From: DASXTW01 sp046726275
Lineage (GTDB): Bacteria > Actinomycetota > UBA4738
DNA: 64,000 nt
Direction of reading: 5' to 3'
NCBI GenBank assembly: GCA_046726275.1
Contig: JBKPAF010000081.1
Span: forward strand, 1-64,000
Made by a program: the position numbers and the translations under genes. Positions 19,858 through 28,599 of the stretch are shown in pieces; the first letter of the stretch is position 1, and each line of letters begins with the position of its first letter. The notes below the pieces were generated by a model. The model saw only the letters and a program-made list of their open reading frames with translations. It was not told where the DNA came from and did no database searches.

Positions 19858-21213
19858 TCAGTGGCCGGGTGGAGCAGCACCCAGGCAGGACCGGACCGTC
19901 TCGGCGATGGCCTGGGCGTGTCGGGTCGCCTCCTCCTGGCTGGGTGCCTCGACCATCACCCTGACCAGGGGCTCCGTTCCCGACGCCCGGACCAGGATCC
20001 TGCCCCGGTCCCCCAACGCCTCCTCGACCGTCCGCACGGCTTCCCACACCGCCTCGGTGTTCTCCAGCCGATCCTGGTCCTCCACCGGCACGTTCAGGAG
20101 GACCTGGGGGAACCGCTCCATGCAGGAGGCAAGCTCGGTCAGGGAGACTCCCATCCGGCGAGCCAGAGAGAGGAGCTCCACAGCGGTGAGCAGCCCGTCG
20201 CCGGTCGTGGCGTGCCGCAGGAAGATGATGTGCCCGGACTGCTCGCCTCCCAGGACTCCACCGCTCTGCAGCAGGCCCTCCAGGACATACCGGTCCCCCA
20301 CCTTCGTTTCCACCACCTTGATCCCAGCATCGTCCATGGCCCGCCGGAATCCGAGGTTTGCCATGACCGTGGTCACGACCACACCTCGCGTTAGCTCGCC
20401 GGCCTGGTGAAGGTCGAGCGCACAAGCGGCAAGGACCTGGTCCCCGTCGATCACCGCTCCCCCCGGGTCCGAGAACATGGCCCGGTCGGCATCGCCGTCG
20501 TGGGCGACGCCCGCGTCGGCGTCAGCCTCGACCACGACGAGCCCCACGACCTCGGGAGCCGTGGCCCCACAGCCGTCGTTGATGTTCCAGCCGTCCGGGG
20601 CGTCGTTGATCGGCAGGACCGTGGCTCCCAGTCGCCCGAGCAGCAGGGGGGCGATCCGGGAGGCCGCCCCGTTCGCGCAATCCACGACTACCCGCATCCC
20701 GTCGAGGGAGGCCGAGGCCAGCAGCTCCAGGTGCTTGAGATAGCGGTCCAGCGCGTCCTCCACCGAAACGATCCGCCCGACCCCCCGCCCGGTGGGACGG
20801 GGACCGGAATCCGAGTCGATCAGCGTCTCGATCTCCTCTTCTACATCGTCGGGGAGCTTGTAGCCGCTGGACCCGAAGAACTTCATCCCGTTGTATTCGG
20901 CGGGGTTGTGGGAGGCGGAGATCACCACGCCAGCCCGAGCGTCGAGGTCGGTCGTCAGGAATGCCACTCCCGGTGTCGTACACACCCCCAGGAGGATGGC
21001 GTCCCCCCCGGCCGAGCACACACCTGCCGCGAGCGCCGCTTCCAGGAACTCGCCCGAGGCCCTGGTGTCCCGCCCCACCACGATCCGAGGACGGGCCTGG
21101 CCGTGGTCGGCGAGTGCGATGACCGCAGATCGACCGAGGCGGTAGGCGAGATCGCCGGTCAGGTCGAGGTTGGCGATCCCACGGACGCCGTCGGTTCCGA
21201 ACAGCCTCGGCAT
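19858..21213 (-). CDS. glmM: Phosphoglucosamine mutase
   Basis: A 451-residue GlmM that interconverts glucosamine-6- and -1-phosphate. It begins MPRLFGTDGVRGIAN, carries the phosphorylated Ser101 in ISASHNPAEYNG, the Mg loop DGDADR and the sugar-binding GGEQSGHI. It lies 77 bases before glmS, so the two consecutive enzymes of UDP-GlcNAc synthesis are adjacent. The start codon is 24 bases from that of the opposite-strand gene at 21238, and a TAAGAT hexamer ends nine bases upstream without any Shine-Dalgarno. Confidence 0.97.
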   Translation of the reverse strand: MPRLFGTDGVRGIANLDLTGDLAYRLGRSAVIALADHGQARPRIVVGRDTRASGEFLEAALAAGVCSAGGDAILLGVCTTPGVAFLTTDLDARAGVVISASHNPAEYNGMKFFGSSGYKLPDDVEEEIETLIDSDSGPRPTGRGVGRIVSVEDALDRYLKHLELLASASLDGMRVVVDCANGAASRIAPLLLGRLGATVLPINDAPDGWNINDGCGATAPEVVGLVVVEADADAGVAHDGDADRAMFSDPGGAVIDGDQVLAACALDLHQAGELTRGVVVTTVMANLGFRRAMDDAGIKVVETKVGDRYVLEGLLQSGGVLGGEQSGHIIFLRHATTGDGLLTAVELLSLARRMGVSLTELASCMERFPQVLLNVPVEDQDRLENTEAVWEAVRTVEEALGDRGRILVRASGTEPLVRVMVEAPSQEEATRHAQAIAETVRSCLGAAPPGH

Positions 21214-21237
21214 GGTCCGGTTATCTTACGGACAACC
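21214..21237. promoter_or_regulatory. Divergent gap with overlapping -10-like hexamers (glmM / DUF2007-like gene)
   Basis: Only 24 bases separate two divergent start codons. The plus strand reads TATCTT at 21222-21227, ten bases before the ATG at 21238. The minus strand reads TAAGAT over 21228-21223, nine bases before the glmM ATG. Both fit the actinobacterial TANNNT -10 and neither gene has a Shine-Dalgarno, consistent with leaderless transcripts that compete for the same few bases. No clear -35 is visible. Confidence 0.45.
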
Positions 21238-21534
21238 ATGTCTGACCCGGACGTCCCACCGCCTCTGGTGGTGGCCTTCAGCACCACGAGCATCCCGGAA
21301 GGGCTGCTGGTCAAGGGGCTGCTCGAGGCCGAGGGCATCCCCGTGACGGTGAAGGGCGAGAGCGAGGGTCCGTACCGGGTGGGCCCGGTGTACCTGTGGG
21401 TCCCTGAGGACCTGGAAGACCGGGCCCGCCAGATCATCGAGGAGGCCCAGTCGGCCGACCTTTCAGACGACGGAGACAGGATCGAGGGCGGGACTACCGC
21501 TTCGAGTACTGAGGAGCCTTCCGGGCCTTCTTGA
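21238..21534 (+). CDS. Small DUF2007-like putative signal-transducing protein
   Basis: A 98-residue acidic protein with a compact domain: [33 protein letters not shown], and [19 protein letters not shown]. This pattern, a beta strand, a helix acting on multiple effectors and a final helix with AR..I-E, recalls the DUF2007/PII-like small proteins that carry no catalytic residue. The last 20 residues are Ser/Thr/Glu-rich and probably disordered. Its 3' end overlaps the convergent rpsI gene by 41 bases. Family assignment is by pattern only. Confidence 0.7.
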   Translation: MSDPDVPPPLVVAFSTTSIPEGLLVKGLLEAEGIPVTVKGESEGPYRVGPVYLWVPEDLEDRARQIIEEAQSADLSDDGDRIEGGTTASSTEEPSGPS

Positions 21535-21895
21535 GGCCGTACTTCCGGCGCTCCTTCTCGCGGGCGTCCCTGGTGAGCAGACCCTCTTTCTTGAGCTCGG
21601 GCCGCAGGCTCGGGTCGAGGTCGATCAGGGCCCTGGCAATGCCCTGGCGGAGGGCCCCAGCCTGGCCGGACACCCCACCGCCGTCGAGGTGCGCGACGAT
21701 GTCGAAGTCCTTCTCCCGGCCGACCACCCGGAGGGGCGCGGTCACGATCATGCGGTGGGCGCGGGAGGGGAAGTACGCCTCCAATGGGCGACCATTGAGC
21801 TCGAATCTGCCCGTCCCCTCCCGGAGGCGGACCCGGGCGACGGCCTCCTTGCGGCGGCCCGTCCCGGCGGGCACCTTCGTTGCTACGTCGGCCAC
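21494..21895 (-). CDS. rpsI: 30S ribosomal protein S9
   Basis: A 133-residue S9 whose C-terminal [12 protein letters not shown] reaches the P-site t[20 protein letters not shown] and the [19 protein letters not shown] block are canonical. The GTG start follows the rplM stop with no gap (TAA GTG), so translation is probably coupled. The 3' end overlaps the opposite-strand gene at 21238-21534. Confidence 0.97.
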   Translation of the reverse strand: MADVATKVPAGTGRRKEAVARVRLREGTGRFELNGRPLEAYFPSRAHRMIVTAPLRVVGREKDFDIVAHLDGGGVSGQAGALRQGIARALIDLDPSLRPELKKEGLLTRDAREKERRKYGLKKARKAPQYSKR

Positions 21896-22696
21896 TTAGG
21901 ACTCCTTCTCGCTCTTCTTCCTTCTGGACCGGCGTGCCGAGCCTGACGTGCTCTCTCCGGCTCGCGCGCTCGAACCCTTTGCCTTCGGGGACTTGGCCGG
22001 CGCCTTCGCCGAGGTGGTACTGGCCTTGGCCGTCCTCTTCCTCCCCGAGGATTTCGGCGGCGAGCCCGAGCCGGACTTCGGGGCACCGGCGGCCGCTTTC
22101 CGCGCCCGGGATGTGGTCCCGGTGGGCCTGCGGGTCTGTCCAGGCCTCGAATCGTCCTTCCCGCGCGGTTTCCTTCCGGTGGGCCCCGGTTGAGACGGGC
22201 GCTGTGGCTGCGGCTGGGGCTTGGGCAGCCCCTCCCACTTCGGGATCTGGCCGAGTGGCAGCGAGACCGGCTTCTGGGCCTGGTGGGGATGGTCGGATCC
22301 CTCGTAGACCGCGAGCTTCCTGGCCATCTGCCTGCCCAGACGGTTCTTCGGCAGCATCCCTGTGACGGCCTTCTCCACGACCTGCACGGGGCGCTTGTCG
22401 ATCATTCGGGAAAAGGCGATCCGGTTGAGACCCCCTGGATACCCCGAGTGCCGCACGTAGACCTTCTTCTCCTCCTTGCCACCCGTGACGCGCACGCCCT
22501 TCGCGTTCACCACGATCACGTGGTCGCCGGTGTCCATGTGGGGAGCGAAGATGGGCTTGTGCTTGCCCCGGAGGATCTTGGCGACCTCGGACGCCAGGCG
22601 GCCGAGCACTGCACCATCGGCGTCGATGACGTACCAGCGACGCTCGATGTCACGCGGCTTTGGCGAGAAGGTTTTCACGGTAGTTGCACCCATCAT
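21896..22696 (-). CDS. rplM: 50S ribosomal protein L13 with a ~120-residue basic C-terminal tail
   Basis: The first ~144 residues are a complete L13 ([63 protein letters not shown]). The usual protein ends there at about 147 residues, but this one continues to 266 with a low-complexity tail rich in Lys, Arg, Ser, Pro, Ala and Gly, first QPQP-type and then [15 protein letters not shown]. The frame is intact up to the TAA that abuts rpsI. Two adjacent ATG codons (22696 or 22693) are possible starts and no Shine-Dalgarno is visible. A GC hairpin occupies the leader. Confidence 0.95.
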   Translation of the reverse strand: MMGATTVKTFSPKPRDIERRWYVIDADGAVLGRLASEVAKILRGKHKPIFAPHMDTGDHVIVVNAKGVRVTGGKEEKKVYVRHSGYPGGLNRIAFSRMIDKRPVQVVEKAVTGMLPKNRLGRQMARKLAVYEGSDHPHQAQKPVSLPLGQIPKWEGLPKPQPQPQRPSQPGPTGRKPRGKDDSRPGQTRRPTGTTSRARKAAAGAPKSGSGSPPKSSGRKRTAKASTTSAKAPAKSPKAKGSSARAGESTSGSARRSRRKKSEKES

Positions 22697-22702
22697 GAAA
22701 GG

Positions 22703-22720
22703 CGGCCGGAAACCCGGCCG
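22703..22720 (-). promoter_or_regulatory. Hairpin in the rplM leader
   Basis: A perfect 7-bp GC stem (CGGCCGG/CCGGCCG) with a 4-base loop sits six bases upstream of the rplM ATG, where a Shine-Dalgarno would normally be. The predicted transcription start from the promoter at 22728-22756 would place this hairpin at the very 5' end of the mRNA. L13 autoregulation through leader structures is known in other bacteria; its use here is inference. Confidence 0.5.
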
Positions 22721-22727
22721 ACAGGGC

Positions 22728-22756
22728 AGTTTACCTGCGCTTTCGCTGACCGTCAA
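22728..22756 (-). promoter_or_regulatory. rplM-rpsI promoter
   Basis: On the minus strand TTGACG (22751-22756) and TAAACT (22728-22733) are separated by 17 bases. This near-consensus promoter lies between the polysaccharide deacetylase gene end and rplM, and predicts a leader of only about 25 bases. Confidence 0.75.
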
Positions 22757-22778
22757 AGATAGAGGAGCGAGGCACGTC

Positions 22779-23591
22779 TCAGAGGTACTGATCGACTGTC
22801 ACGAAGTCGTAGCCCCGGGCCTGGATCTCCTCGATGATGCGTGGCAGGGCCTCGGCGTCCAGCGTCGAGTGGTCGGTGGGATGGGACCCCACGTGCATGA
22901 TGACGATCTCGCCCGGCCGGAGGCCCGCCAGCACCCTGTCCACGACCTTCTGCACGTCCTGTCCCTCCGAGGTCCCCTGCCATCCCCTCGTATCCACGGT
23001 CCAGTTGATCGCTCCGTACCCGAGCGCATTGGCCAGATCGACGGTGCGCTGATCAGCCGCTCCGAAGGGGAACCGGAACATCGGATGGGTATCCCTCCCC
23101 GTCGCCGCCTCGATGGCCTCAGCAGCCTTGCGGATCTCTTCGTGGACATCGGGGTCCGAGAGCTTGGTCAGGTCCGGGTGGCTGTAACTGTGGTTGGCCA
23201 CCGGATGCCTGGCCCCGATCCTCGCAGCATGCCCGGGATAGAGCTCGACCCATTTGCCGGTGAGGAAGAAGGTTCCCGGCACGTCGTACCGGGCGAGGGT
23301 CGACAGAATGGATGGGACTCCGTCCGCATTGGCCCCGGCGTCGAAGGTCAGCGCCACAACCTTCTCGCTCGTCGGGAGCCGGTACCACTGGGTTCCAACC
23401 AGAGACTGAGGGATCCCGTTGCCGGGGTCTGGCCGGGGCGTGGCACTGGGGCCTGGGAACGAGGGCCCGCCGGTCGGTGCCGCTGGGCGCCTCGCGTCGA
23501 TCGTCCCGGTGGCGCAAGCCGATCCAAGGAGGGCGAGGATCGCCATGAAGGCGGTTGCCCAGGCGAACCGAGCTGCAACCCGGGGCTTCAT
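22779..23591 (-). CDS. Exported polysaccharide deacetylase (NodB/CE4 fold), probable lipoprotein
   Basis: A 270-residue exported protein. The N-terminal [26 protein letters not shown] looks like a lipoprotein signal ending at Cys26, though Gly at -3 makes the lipobox imperfect. A Pro/Gly-rich linker precedes the NodB domain from about residue 75. Motif 1 reads [10 protein letters not shown] and motif 2 NHSYSHPD supplies the two metal histidines. Motif 3 FRFPFGAAD and motif 5 IVIMHVGSH follow. Asp to Ala in the second position of motif 1 is seen in some subfamilies of this fold. The substrate is probably a cell-envelope glycan. A GTG at 23630 is an alternative start. Confidence 0.87.
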   Translation of the reverse strand: MKPRVAARFAWATAFMAILALLGSACATGTIDARRPAAPTGGPSFPGPSATPRPDPGNGIPQSLVGTQWYRLPTSEKVVALTFDAGANADGVPSILSTLARYDVPGTFFLTGKWVELYPGHAARIGARHPVANHSYSHPDLTKLSDPDVHEEIRKAAEAIEAATGRDTHPMFRFPFGAADQRTVDLANALGYGAINWTVDTRGWQGTSEGQDVQKVVDRVLAGLRPGEIVIMHVGSHPTDHSTLDAEALPRIIEEIQARGYDFVTVDQYL

Positions 23592-23648
23592 GCGTCCGAT
23601 CGTCGCGGCGAACGGCAACCCCGGGTTCACCCTGGGGTAACAGTGCGG

Positions 23649-24413
23649 TCACGGGGCGTTCGCGCCCATGGCGGGTCGGCCGTACTGGACCCGAACCAGG
23701 GTCAGCCCGTGGGGCGGGGCGACCGAGCCAGCTGCGGCCCGGCTTCGAGAGGCGAGGATCTTTGGCATGGCGTCCGGCTCGATCTTGCCTTCTCCCACAG
23801 CCACCAGCGTGCCGACCAGGCTGCGAACCATCTGGTGGAGGAACGCGTTGGCGAGTGCCCGGATCTCCACCCGGACTCCGGAAGCGCTCACGGCCAAGCG
23901 GCGAAGGTGCCGCACCGTCGCCGACCCGTCGTCCGGGGCCCGGCAGAACGAGGCGAAGTCGTGCTCCCCCTCGAGGAACCGGGCCGCCGCCCGCATCCGA
24001 GCGACGGAGACCTGTCCTCGGCGATGCCAGACGAAGCGTGCGGTGAAGGGACTGGGGAGATCGCCTATGTCGATGCGATAGCGGTACTCCCGCCCGGTGG
24101 CGCTGTGCCTCGCGTCGAAGCTTTCGACGGCCGTCGATGCCCTGAGAACCACGATCTCAGGGGCGAACACCGTGTTCAGCATCCGCTGGACCCGTTCGGG
24201 CGCGAGATCGTCCGGTGCCGGGAACGACGCGACCTGCCCCTCCGCGTGGACTCCGGCATCCGTCCGGCCGGCCACCGAGAGTCGAGGAGACTCCCCGAGC
24301 ATCCGCGCGAGGGCTTCCGTGAGCCCGCCCTGGATCGTGCGGATGCCGGGCTGGGCGGCCCACCCGTGAAAGTCCGTTCCGTCGTACGCGAGTACGAGCT
24401 TGATGACCTTCAT
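23649..24413 (-). CDS. truA: tRNA pseudouridine(38-40) synthase TruA
   Basis: A 254-residue TruA that isomerises U38-U40 in the tRNA anticodon arm. The catalytic Asp is in VAGRTDAGVHAEGQVASF, the start LVLAYDGTDFHGWAAQPG is typical, and the FLHQMVRSLVGTLVAVGEG block is present. It follows rplQ by 21 bases, the conserved position at the end of the alpha operon. Confidence 0.96.
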   Translation of the reverse strand: MKVIKLVLAYDGTDFHGWAAQPGIRTIQGGLTEALARMLGESPRLSVAGRTDAGVHAEGQVASFPAPDDLAPERVQRMLNTVFAPEIVVLRASTAVESFDARHSATGREYRYRIDIGDLPSPFTARFVWHRRGQVSVARMRAAARFLEGEHDFASFCRAPDDGSATVRHLRRLAVSASGVRVEIRALANAFLHQMVRSLVGTLVAVGEGKIEPDAMPKILASRSRAAAGSVAPPHGLTLVRVQYGRPAMGANAP

Positions 24414-24434
24414 CGGGAGAAGTAGGCCCTCTGC

Positions 24435-24803
24435 TTACCCCTGTTGCTCTTCGGGCAGGAGCTCGATGAGCGCCATCGGGGCTCCGTCGCCCTGGCGTTG
24501 CCCCAGCTTGAGGATCCGGGTGTACCCGCCGCTTCGCTCGGCGTACCTGGGCCCGATCTCCGAGAACAGCTTGTGTACGACGTCGCGGTCGGGCACGGTC
24601 TTGAGGACCTCCCGCCTGGCGTGCACGTCCCCCTTCTTGGCAAACGTGATGAGGTGCTCGGCCACCGGACGCAGGGCCTTGGCCTTGGCCTCGGTAGTCC
24701 GGATCCGGCCGTGCTGGAACAGCTGGGCCGCGAGCGTGCCCAGCAGCAGCCGCTGATGGTCCGGACCGGACCCCAGGCGAGGCCCCTTCTTCGGCTTGGG
24801 CAT
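24435..24803 (-). CDS. rplQ: 50S ribosomal protein L17
   Basis: A 122-residue L17 with the signature [20 protein letters not shown] and [18 protein letters not shown]. The length is normal for bacteria. Its ATG lies directly next to the rpoA stop with no spacer, so the two genes are co-translated at the end of the alpha operon. Confidence 0.97.
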   Translation of the reverse strand: MPKPKKGPRLGSGPDHQRLLLGTLAAQLFQHGRIRTTEAKAKALRPVAEHLITFAKKGDVHARREVLKTVPDRDVVHKLFSEIGPRYAERSGGYTRILKLGQRQGDGAPMALIELLPEEQQG

Positions 24804-25736
24804 CTACTCCTCCCGGAGCGTCAGCCCGAGCTCGTCGAGCTTGGCCTTGACCTCGTCGATGGACTTCTGGCCGAAGTTGCGGATGTCCATGAGCTCGGCC
24901 TCGCTCTTCTGCACGAGCTCGCCGACCGTGTTGATGCCTTCCCGCTTGAGGCAGTTGTACGACCGCACCGACAGGTTGAGCTCCTCGATGGTGAGCGCCA
25001 GGTCCCCGGTGAGCTGCTGCTGGTCTTGGGCGGCGCTGACCTTGATCCCCTCGCTCACCTCCAGCTCGCCGAACAGCTCGACCAGATTCTGAAGCGTGGT
25101 CCCGGCCGAAGCGAGCGCCTTCCGAGGCGTCAGCGAGCCGTTGGTCTCCACGTCCAGGATCAGGCGGTCACGGTCGGTCATCTGCTCGACGCGGGTGTTC
25201 TCGACCGTGTAGGTGACCCTCCGGACCGGGGAGAAGATCGAATCGACCGGGATCACTCCGATGGGGTCCCGGGGGTTCTTGTTCCGCTCAGCCGGCACGT
25301 ATCCCACCCCTCGCTGGACCAGCAGCTCGAGCTCGAGGTTCGCTCCCCTGGCCAGCGTGGCCAGATGCAGGTCGGGATTGAGGATCTCCACCCCTGCCGG
25401 CGGCTGGATGTCTCCCGCGGTCACGTCGGCGGGGCCCTTGGCCTTCAGGTAGGCGCTCACGGGCTCGTCCACCTCCGACCTGATCACGAGCTGCTTGAGG
25501 TTCAGGATGATGTCGGTGACGTCCTCGGTGACCTTAGGGATGGTCGAGAACTCGTGGAGCACGCCGTCGATCCTCACCGAGGAGATCGCGGCGCCCGGGA
25601 TCGATGAGAGCAACGTTCGCCTGAGCGCGTTCCCGAGCGTGTAGCCGAAGCCCGGCTGCAGCGGCTCGATGGAGAACTTCGAGCGCGTGGGCGTGATGGT
25701 CTCTTCCTGGATCTGGGGTCTTGCGACGATCAGCAC
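24804..25736 (-). CDS. rpoA: DNA-directed RNA polymerase subunit alpha
   Basis: A 310-residue alpha subunit. The N-terminal assembly domain has [28 protein letters not shown], and the C-terminal domain from about residue 240 carries [20 protein letters not shown], the helix-hairpin-helix that touches UP elements and activators. The GTG start has GGGAGG close upstream. It follows rpsK directly; rpsD, which is often between them, is absent. Confidence 0.97.
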   Translation of the reverse strand: MLIVARPQIQEETITPTRSKFSIEPLQPGFGYTLGNALRRTLLSSIPGAAISSVRIDGVLHEFSTIPKVTEDVTDIILNLKQLVIRSEVDEPVSAYLKAKGPADVTAGDIQPPAGVEILNPDLHLATLARGANLELELLVQRGVGYVPAERNKNPRDPIGVIPVDSIFSPVRRVTYTVENTRVEQMTDRDRLILDVETNGSLTPRKALASAGTTLQNLVELFGELEVSEGIKVSAAQDQQQLTGDLALTIEELNLSVRSYNCLKREGINTVGELVQKSEAELMDIRNFGQKSIDEVKAKLDELGLTLREE

Positions 25737-25788
25737 TGTGCACCTCCCGGCGGAGGATCATCCATTCCTGCTCCGCCTGTCCTTGCCT

Positions 25789-25810
25789 CCCCGAACCGCT
25801 CGGCTCGGGG
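25789..25810 (-). other. Hairpin between rpsK and rpoA
   Basis: A 6-bp GC-rich stem (CCCCGA/TCGGGG) with a 10-base loop lies in the 84-base rpsK-rpoA gap. There is no T-tract, so it is more likely an mRNA stability or processing element than a terminator. Confidence 0.3.
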
Positions 25811-25820
25811 CCTTTCTCTG

Positions 25821-26213
25821 CTAGACGCGCCGTCTCTTCCTCGGCCGGCATCCGTTGTGCGGCACCGGGGTCACGTCTTGGATCCCGAGGATCTCGAGAC
25901 CGGTGGCCGCCAGTGACCTGATTGCCGTCTCCCGCCCGGAGCCCGGTCCCTTGACGTAGACGTCCACCTTGGTCAGACCGTGCTCCTGGGCGCGTCGCGC
26001 CGCCGCTTCGGCGGCGAGCTGCGCGGCGAACGGCGTGGACTTCCGGGAGCCCTTGAAGCCGACGTTGCCTGCGCTGGCCCACGACAGGGTGTTCCCGTCG
26101 AGGTCCGTGATGGTGACGATCGTGTTGTTGAACGTGGACTTGATGTGGGCCTGTCCGTGCGAGACGTTCTTCTTTTCCCGCCGGCGAGGTTTCTTGGTCT
26201 TGGGCTTGGCCAA
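25821..26213 (-). CDS. rpsK: 30S ribosomal protein S11
   Basis: A 130-residue S11 with a lysine/arginine-rich start and the conserved [35 protein letters not shown] and [17 protein letters not shown]. It lies one base after the rpsM stop. Confidence 0.97.
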   Translation of the reverse strand: MAKPKTKKPRRREKKNVSHGQAHIKSTFNNTIVTITDLDGNTLSWASAGNVGFKGSRKSTPFAAQLAAEAAARRAQEHGLTKVDVYVKGPGSGRETAIRSLAATGLEILGIQDVTPVPHNGCRPRKRRRV

Positions 26214-26214
26214 C

Positions 26215-26592
26215 CTACTTCCCCTTCTTCCGCTTCACGCCCACGGTCTTCTTCGGTCCCTTCCGGGTCCTGGCGTTGGTGTGGGTTCGCTGCCCGCGAA
26301 CGGGAAGGCTCCGGCGGTGCCGGACCCCCTGGTACGAGCTGATTTCGATCTTTCTCTTGATGTCCTGGGCCACGTCCCGGCGGAGGTCTCCCTCCAGCTT
26401 GTAGTTCCGGTCGAGCCACTCCCGGATCCGGATGACCTCTTCCTCGGTGAGGTCACGCACTTTCCGTCCGCCGTCCAGGTCCAGCCCGCGAACCGTCTCC
26501 AGGGCCCTGGTCGGGCCGATGCCGTAGATGTATCTGAGGGCCACGTCGACCCTTTTGTCCCGGGGAAGGTCGACTCCCGCGATCCGAGCCAT
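26215..26592 (-). CDS. rpsM: 30S ribosomal protein S13
   Basis: A 125-residue S13 beginning [20 protein letters not shown], with the helix-two-turns-helix region and the tRNA-contacting basic tail [19 protein letters not shown]. It follows rpmJ by 13 bases in the alpha operon. Confidence 0.97.
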   Translation of the reverse strand: MARIAGVDLPRDKRVDVALRYIYGIGPTRALETVRGLDLDGGRKVRDLTEEEVIRIREWLDRNYKLEGDLRRDVAQDIKRKIEISSYQGVRHRRSLPVRGQRTHTNARTRKGPKKTVGVKRKKGK

Positions 26593-26605
26593 TGCCGTCG
26601 TCCTC

Positions 26606-26722
26606 CTAGCCCTGTCGCTGCTTGTGCCGGGGGTCCTTGGAGCAGATGACCATGACCCGGCCGTGCCGCCTGATCAGCTTGCACCGGTCGCACATCTTCT
26701 TCACCGATGGCCGAACCTTCAT
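26606..26722 (-). CDS. rpmJ: 50S ribosomal protein L36
   Basis: A 38-residue L36 read directly from the sequence: it begins [20 protein letters not shown] and ends DPRHKQRQG. Cys11, Cys14, Cys27 and His33 are the zinc ligands of the C+ form. It sits between infA and rpsM as in most bacteria. Confidence 0.96.
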   Translation of the reverse strand: MKVRPSVKKMCDRCKLIRRHGRVMVICSKDPRHKQRQG

Positions 26723-26756
26723 GTCGAACGCTCCATCTGTCCTTTTCGTTCCCGGC

Positions 26757-26975
26757 TTATCTATATCTGTAGATGATCCGCCCCCGCGAAAGATCGTACG
26801 GGGAAAGCTCCACCAGGACCCGATCCCCCGGGAGGATCCGGATGTAGTTCATCCGCATCTTCCCAGAGATGTGGGTCAAGACCTTGTGGCCATTGTCAAG
26901 CTCGACCCGGAACATGGCGTTCGGCAGAGGCTCCACTACCGTCCCCTCGACCTCGATGGCATCCTTTTTCGCCAA
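26757..26975 (-). CDS. infA: Translation initiation factor IF-1
   Basis: A 72-residue IF-1, a single OB-fold protein that binds the ribosomal A site during initiation. It reads (M)[17 protein letters not shown] through [12 protein letters not shown], the full family length. The first codon is TTG; no ATG or GTG gives a sensible alternative. GGGAG is almost adjacent and GAGAGG lies further up. It starts the infA-rpmJ-rpsM-rpsK-rpoA-rplQ operon. Confidence 0.96.
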   Translation of the reverse strand: MAKKDAIEVEGTVVEPLPNAMFRVELDNGHKVLTHISGKMRMNYIRILPGDRVLVELSPYDLSRGRIIYRYR

Positions 26976-27034
26976 GCTCCCGGATTTCCTCTCGAACACG
27001 CAGAAATACGCCGGCTGATTGCCGACGCGTACCC

Positions 27035-27064
27035 AGTATACGGGGCGATAAGGGAGAACGTCTA
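27035..27064 (-). promoter_or_regulatory. Promoter upstream of infA
   Basis: On the minus strand TAGACG (27059-27064) and TATACT (27035-27040) are 18 bases apart, in the gap between the response-regulator/EAL gene and infA. It would let the alpha operon be transcribed independently of the inserted block upstream. Confidence 0.6.
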
Positions 27065-27070
27065 CCGCCG

Positions 27071-28279
27071 TCAAGCCGCGGATGGTGGCGTCTGCTCCAA
27101 GACCTGGGCGGGATCTTGCTGGGGGAGAACGAAACGGGGCCGCCCCAGATAGAACCCCTGGCCGTACCGGACGCCCAGCGATCGGAGACAGTCGAGCTCG
27201 TCCCTCGTCTCGACCCCTTCGGCGATGATGGTCGCCCCCACTTCGGCGGCGAAGGAGATCATGGCGGAGGCCAAAGCCCGGCGATTTCGATCCCGGTCGA
27301 TGCCCTGGGCGAGCGACATGTCCAGCTTGATGAGGTCCGGTTGGAGTGCCACCACATGGCGGAGGCTGGCGAACCCGGCCCCGGCGTCGTCGATGGCGAG
27401 TCTGCCCCCACGGGACCGAAAGCCCTCGAGCGCCTCGAGCAGGTCGGCGTAGTCCGCCACTCGGGCGTGCTCCGTTACCTCGACCACGATCCTCCATGCC
27501 TGCTCCCGCCCGAGCAGGCGCTGGACACCTTCGGACGTGATCGCATCCGGCGAGAGGTTCACCGACAGGAACCAGTGGGCGGGGAGGCGATCGAGCCAAA
27601 TCAGACACCGAGCGAGGGCCGCGAGCTCCAAGTCCACCCGCAGGCCGATGGCGTCCGCCTCCTCGAACCACTCGCGCGGGCCCCAGTCCGGGGGCGGGTC
27701 GAATCGGGCCAACGCCTCCACGCCCTCGACCCGGCCGGATCGGAGGTCGACGACGGGCTGCAAGGCGGCGGTGAGCCCGTCGCCTTCGATGACCTTGTGA
27801 GTCCGGACCGACAGCCGGACGAAGTCCTCTGACTCGCGCTCCTGATGCCTCAAGTACCGATCGATCTCCTCGACGAGCGTGGCGGTGACCTTCTTCGAGA
27901 GGGTGAACCCGCCCTCGACGCATTCCCTGATTGCCGAGAGGATCTCCTCAGGGCGGTCTCCCTTGACCAGGTAGCCGGCGACGCCCGCCGCCAGCATGCG
28001 CAGCATGTCCTCTCGTTCCTCATGCGCCGACAGGACGATGACCTGAGTTCCAGCCGAGCGTGATCGAAGCTCACGCACGACCATGTCGCCCCCTCCCCCC
28101 GGCATCTGGACGTTCACCAGGGCCACTTCTGGGTGATGCCGCTCGGCGAGATCGATCGCCTGGGCGGCATCCTCTGCCACGCCGACGAGATCGAGCGACG
28201 CCTCCCGGTCGATCAGCTCGATCAGAGCTTCACGCAAGGCCGGGTCGTCACCCGCGACGAGTACCCGGATTCTGTCCAC
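27071..28279 (-). CDS. Receiver-EAL protein: cyclic-di-GMP phosphodiesterase with altered receiver
   Basis: A 402-residue protein with an N-terminal receiver domain (1-125) and a C-terminal EAL domain (about 165-390). The receiver keeps the acidic pair D11/D12, Ser84 and Lys106, but the phospho-accepting Asp is Asn56 ([12 protein letters not shown]). The EAL domain keeps the metal and catalytic residues: E188 of EAL, N241, E267, D297/D298 (IDDAGAG, where the usual Phe is Ala), K318 and E354, so c-di-GMP hydrolysis looks possible. It sits between infA and the opposite-strand response regulator, inside the ribosomal gene cluster, and faces the alpha operon promoter. Signal input is unknown. Confidence 0.9.
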   Translation of the reverse strand: MDRIRVLVAGDDPALREALIELIDREASLDLVGVAEDAAQAIDLAERHHPEVALVNVQMPGGGGDMVVRELRSRSAGTQVIVLSAHEEREDMLRMLAAGVAGYLVKGDRPEEILSAIRECVEGGFTLSKKVTATLVEEIDRYLRHQERESEDFVRLSVRTHKVIEGDGLTAALQPVVDLRSGRVEGVEALARFDPPPDWGPREWFEEADAIGLRVDLELAALARCLIWLDRLPAHWFLSVNLSPDAITSEGVQRLLGREQAWRIVVEVTEHARVADYADLLEALEGFRSRGGRLAIDDAGAGFASLRHVVALQPDLIKLDMSLAQGIDRDRNRRALASAMISFAAEVGATIIAEGVETRDELDCLRSLGVRYGQGFYLGRPRFVLPQQDPAQVLEQTPPSAA

Positions 28280-28511
28280 GGCGACCTCCCTGGCCGACCA
28301 TTCCCGACACCTGACCCTGTCCGGCCGCAGCTCGCATCGGAAGCCGCGCCCTCCCCCGCCGCGACCGTCCGACGAGCTCTCGCCCCCAGCGCTTCCACCC
28401 GCACGCGTTGCAATGGGTGAACGAGATGATTTCGCCGTGGGGATTCATGGTCACGGTGAGCATCTCGTCCGAACCGCACTTCGGGCAGCCGTGCTGCGGG
28501 TCGATTTCCAT
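28248..28511 (-). CDS. Small zinc-ribbon protein, unknown
   Basis: An 87-residue reading frame with a clear rubredoxin-type zinc ribbon: CPKCGS near residues 9-14 and HCNACGWKRWGR near 33-44. The remainder is Arg/Gly-rich. It begins at an ATG (28511) without a convincing Shine-Dalgarno and overlaps the start of the receiver-EAL gene by 32 bases, so it may be co-expressed with it. The ribbon itself is not likely to arise by chance, but the C-terminal half could be noise beyond a shorter original gene. Confidence 0.5.
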   Translation of the reverse strand: MEIDPQHGCPKCGSDEMLTVTMNPHGEIISFTHCNACGWKRWGRELVGRSRRGRARLPMRAAAGQGQVSGMVGQGGRRGQNPGTRRG

Positions 28512-28567
28512 GGGACTCAGTTCATCTTCGCCACCGCAGGCCCCGGCGCGCACCGGCCAACCGTCCT

Positions 28568-28583
28568 ATTTAACTAGTTAAAT
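28568..28583. promoter_or_regulatory. AT-rich perfect palindrome, candidate operator
   Basis: ATTTAACTAGTTAAAT is a perfect 16-base palindrome standing out from the GC-rich background, in the 233-base gap between divergent signalling genes (28511 minus, 28745 plus). It has the form of a dimeric repressor site. No cognate regulator is visible nearby. Confidence 0.45.
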
Positions 28584-28599
28584 TAGAAGGGCGCGAGGC

